From: Phoenix dactylifera
Lineage: Eukaryota > Streptophyta > Magnoliopsida > Arecales > Arecaceae
Direction: 5' to 3'
Length of the DNA: 64,000 nucleotides
Assembly (NCBI RefSeq): GCF_009389715.1
Contig: NC_052407.1
Location: 4,591,154 to 4,655,153 of the forward strand
A program made the translations under genes and the position numbers. Below are positions 62,091 through 64,000 of this stretch, piece by piece. The notes beneath the pieces were generated by a model. That model was not told the DNA's origin and ran no database searches. It was given only the letters and a program-made list of their open reading frames with translations. The number at the start of each line of letters is the position of its first letter. Within the stretch, counting starts at the first letter, position 1.

Positions 62091-63324
62091 AATACCTCTT
62101 TTTTATTATTTTTTTATTTTTTTATACAACGGCGACTCACACGGATCTTGCATGAGTACGACCAATAAAGTCGAAAAAAAGAAATCGACGTAGAGGAAAA
62201 GGAACAGTTCTCCTAAAGAACCTCAGCCGAATATTTGGTAGCAAAGGAGGTATTCCAGTCAGTAGCCCAATTTATCTTCCGGTAGATGTAAGTGGCCCGA
62301 AAGGTGCCACATCCTCTCGATAGCTCCTTAAACTAGCCACTTTTTGACCCTAATGTGTTCTTTGAACTGTAACCTCCTAATATGTGAGTCAATGAAGTTC
62401 AAAAGCTTGTTTCAACAACTCCACACCAATTGGTTGATCCATCTTGCTAAATGTTGATTCAAATATTAGGTCGACTGCTGTTTATAGCTGAACCAGAGAA
62501 ATTCTAATTAACATCCAACATTCACAGTCATCCATCACTAAGGCAGGACTATAGCATAAGGCTTTGTTTGCCCTAGGCGAATTTAGTGTTTATTAAGCCT
62601 AAATACATGACGCTCATGTACTTGAGTGGACTTGTTAGACAATTTATGACTGCATCAGCTTGAAGTTCAATCATCATATCATTATTATAATGCATAATAT
62701 TCAGATATTGCAAGGACTCAGAGTCTTGGCAACTTATTTTTTGTTCATCATGCAAGCAGACAGTTCGAGGTTTTTGGCGTCGCGAAGTCGGTAATTCTGA
62801 AGTTTAAGTGCATACTTTGTGGACACATATTGGGATGAATTAGTTGAAGACGATGGCAGCTACATCAGCATGCCGATGTTCAATGACATTGGGTAAAGTA
62901 CAAAATCACTGAACAATCAGTCTATTTCGGTGCGGCAAGGCTTAGATGATTCAACCATATATTCCTTGTTCCAAGTATTCAGATGATTTAGAAGTTCAAG
63001 AAGTCAGTATTACTGAGAAGTTTATTTCGTTGGGTATGTGATTGAAATTTAAAGAAAAGTATTTAATTGCTTTGGAAGTTTATAGTAGTATCAAAGCCCT
63101 ATCAACATTTGTTACTAATCCTCCCAGGCTTGTGGTCTTAACCATTGAAGTGAACCAGCAATTGTGGCATCCCAACCACTTCAAGAGGAATAAGGAATCA
63201 TTACAAAAGCTCATTTTGTCCCAGTGTAAACAATTGAAATCTACCATGCTAACTTATATTCATATATTGCTTGCATTTCTGAATATAATACCAAAGAAGT
63301 AATCATGAACCAATGAGAAGTCCT
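62091..63324. other. Intergenic DNA between AKR relic 5 and ELIP
   Basis: T-rich start (62098-62122), then about 230 bp of moderately GC-rich sequence (ACAACGGCGACTCAC onward) that looks like a LINE 3' tail on the minus strand but has no readable domain. The rest is AT-rich. A frame at 63042-63302 (86 codons, plus) has no family resemblance. The 3' UTR of ELIP should lie just left of 63325. Confidence 0.45.
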
Positions 63325-63669
63325 TTACACAAGAGGGCCTCCCTTCAAGTATTCAGTGAAAGCCAGCGCCACCAACCCCATCATGGCGAACCGGCCATTC
63401 CACAGCTCTGCATCAGCTGTCATTAGGCCATCAGACTTAGATTGCACGCTCACACCCTTGAACAGCGGCACCAGAGAAGCCACTGACCACAGGACTGCAG
63501 TGGCCGCAAACCATGGCAACCCACCATTCATTAGCTGCGCTGCAAGATCGTCGCCCCTCACCAACTCGACCGCCAAGGCTGAGACGAAACCAACCATTGC
63601 TAACCTTCCATTGATCCTCTCCGGTGCCGGCCCGCTGAATGCTAGTACGTCTGAAAATTTTGTGCTCTC
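63325..63669 (-). CDS. ELIP: Early light-induced protein, chloroplastic, last exon (partial gene)
   Basis: Minus strand; stop TAA at 63325-63327. The exon reads [20 protein letters not shown], then [20 protein letters not shown] (first chlorophyll-binding helix with its ExxNGR motif), [20 protein letters not shown] (middle helix), and [28 protein letters not shown] (third helix, again ExxNGR). These are the three membrane helices of ELIPs, thylakoid proteins of the light-harvesting superfamily that bind pigments and protect against excess light. The transit peptide and N-terminus lie in earlier exons beyond the right edge. The acceptor is probably the AG at 63670-63671 (minus), since TGA and TAG lie immediately upstream in frame; its pyrimidine tract is weak. 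The gene opposes the AKR array and is not part of it. Confidence 0.88.
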   Translation of the reverse strand, partial: ESTKFSDVLAFSGPAPERINGRLAMVGFVSALAVELVRGDDLAAQLMNGGLPWFAATAVLWSVASLVPLFKGVSVQSKSDGLMTADAELWNGRFAMMGLVALAFTEYLKGGPLV

Positions 63670-64000
63670 CTATCATGTGTCAAGATGGATTAGATTATGA
63701 CCTGAGAGAGATGCTAGTATATATGTACATCATGTAAACTGCCATCTACTAACAGTATTTATTCATGGTGAGTGGAAAAGTTATCAATTGTATGAATTAT
63801 CAAGTAATATTTCATCTGCAATTAGTAAAAATAATCTTATGGATCAAAAAATCTACAGGTTACAGGATTCTCTGTCAGGAGCATTAGTATGGAATAGTGG
63901 AGTATTCCTGCTCTCTAGTATTTTTTCTGTTAGCTTAGGTACAAGAATAGCAATGACATTATAACTAATGAAATAAGTATATGCTAATTAATAGCATACC
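63670..64000 (-). other. Intron of ELIP
   Basis: AT-rich, with no coding similarity to an ELIP N-terminus in any frame. The previous exon must lie outside the window. Confidence 0.6.

Noticed and set aside
62098..62340. Possible LINE 3' end on the minus strand
   Set aside because: Only a vague resemblance in the T-rich border and ACAACGGCGACTCAC phrase; no protein motif could be read.
63042..63302. 86-codon plus-strand frame upstream of the ELIP stop
   Set aside because: No family resemblance, no start context, and no conserved neighbour; treated as chance.

Overview
The window is nuclear DNA of a large-genome plant. Everything in it fits a monocot, and I infer a palm, but no single gene proves the family. 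It is AT-rich and full of retrotransposons in various states of decay. Two host gene families can be recognised: a plus-strand array of NADPH-dependent aldo-keto reductase (AKR) genes of the IN2-2 / PCNT115 / perakine reductase-like type, and on the minus strand at the right edge the last exon of a chloroplast early light-induced protein (ELIP).

AKR array, left to right. (0) A decayed 3' end (intron 6 and exon 7) at about 1790-5206, split by a Gypsy-like LTR piece. (1) 5410-10856, seven exons, open for 350 codons, with a GC-AG last intron. (2) 25587-29684, a close duplicate of copy 1 with a one-base frameshift in exon 4. (3a) 34319-34923, exons 1-3 only and broken. (3b) 35673-40084, all seven exons but frameshifted. 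(4) 50234-53481, seven exons, intact for 350 codons with all-canonical splice sites. (5) Scattered remnants of exons 6 and 7 at about 60555-62090. Copies 1 and 4 are the only apparently functional members. Copies 1 and 2 share their flanks (about 5230-11749 and 25409-30587), so the duplicated unit is larger than the gene.

Between the AKR copies lie transposons. 12904-25273 is a Ty1/copia LTR interrupted by a full 10-kb copia element (13670-23749) whose 3' LTR carries a 300-bp foreign, organelle-like segment. 30588-31668 holds two foldback elements. 31738-32250 is a LINE RNase H tail. 40640-47855 is LINE ORF2 debris split by a 6.1-kb copia element with target duplication GAGTT. 48227-48604 is a tRNA-derived SINE with a 17-bp target duplication. 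53593-58111 is a minus-strand copia element with target duplication GAGAC, inserted in the 3' flank of AKR copy 4.

The biology is a birth-and-death tandem cluster of stress or auxin-responsive reductases being remodelled by retroelements: promoters duplicated (48622-50233) or scrambled (25274-25480), introns enlarged, and a 3' UTR separated from its likely poly(A) signal. I saw no CRISPR array, rRNA or intact tRNA gene, and no clearly unprecedented system. The most unusual features are the GC-AG intron shared by copies 1 and 2, the organelle-like patch in an LTR, and the scrambled promoter junction of copy 2.
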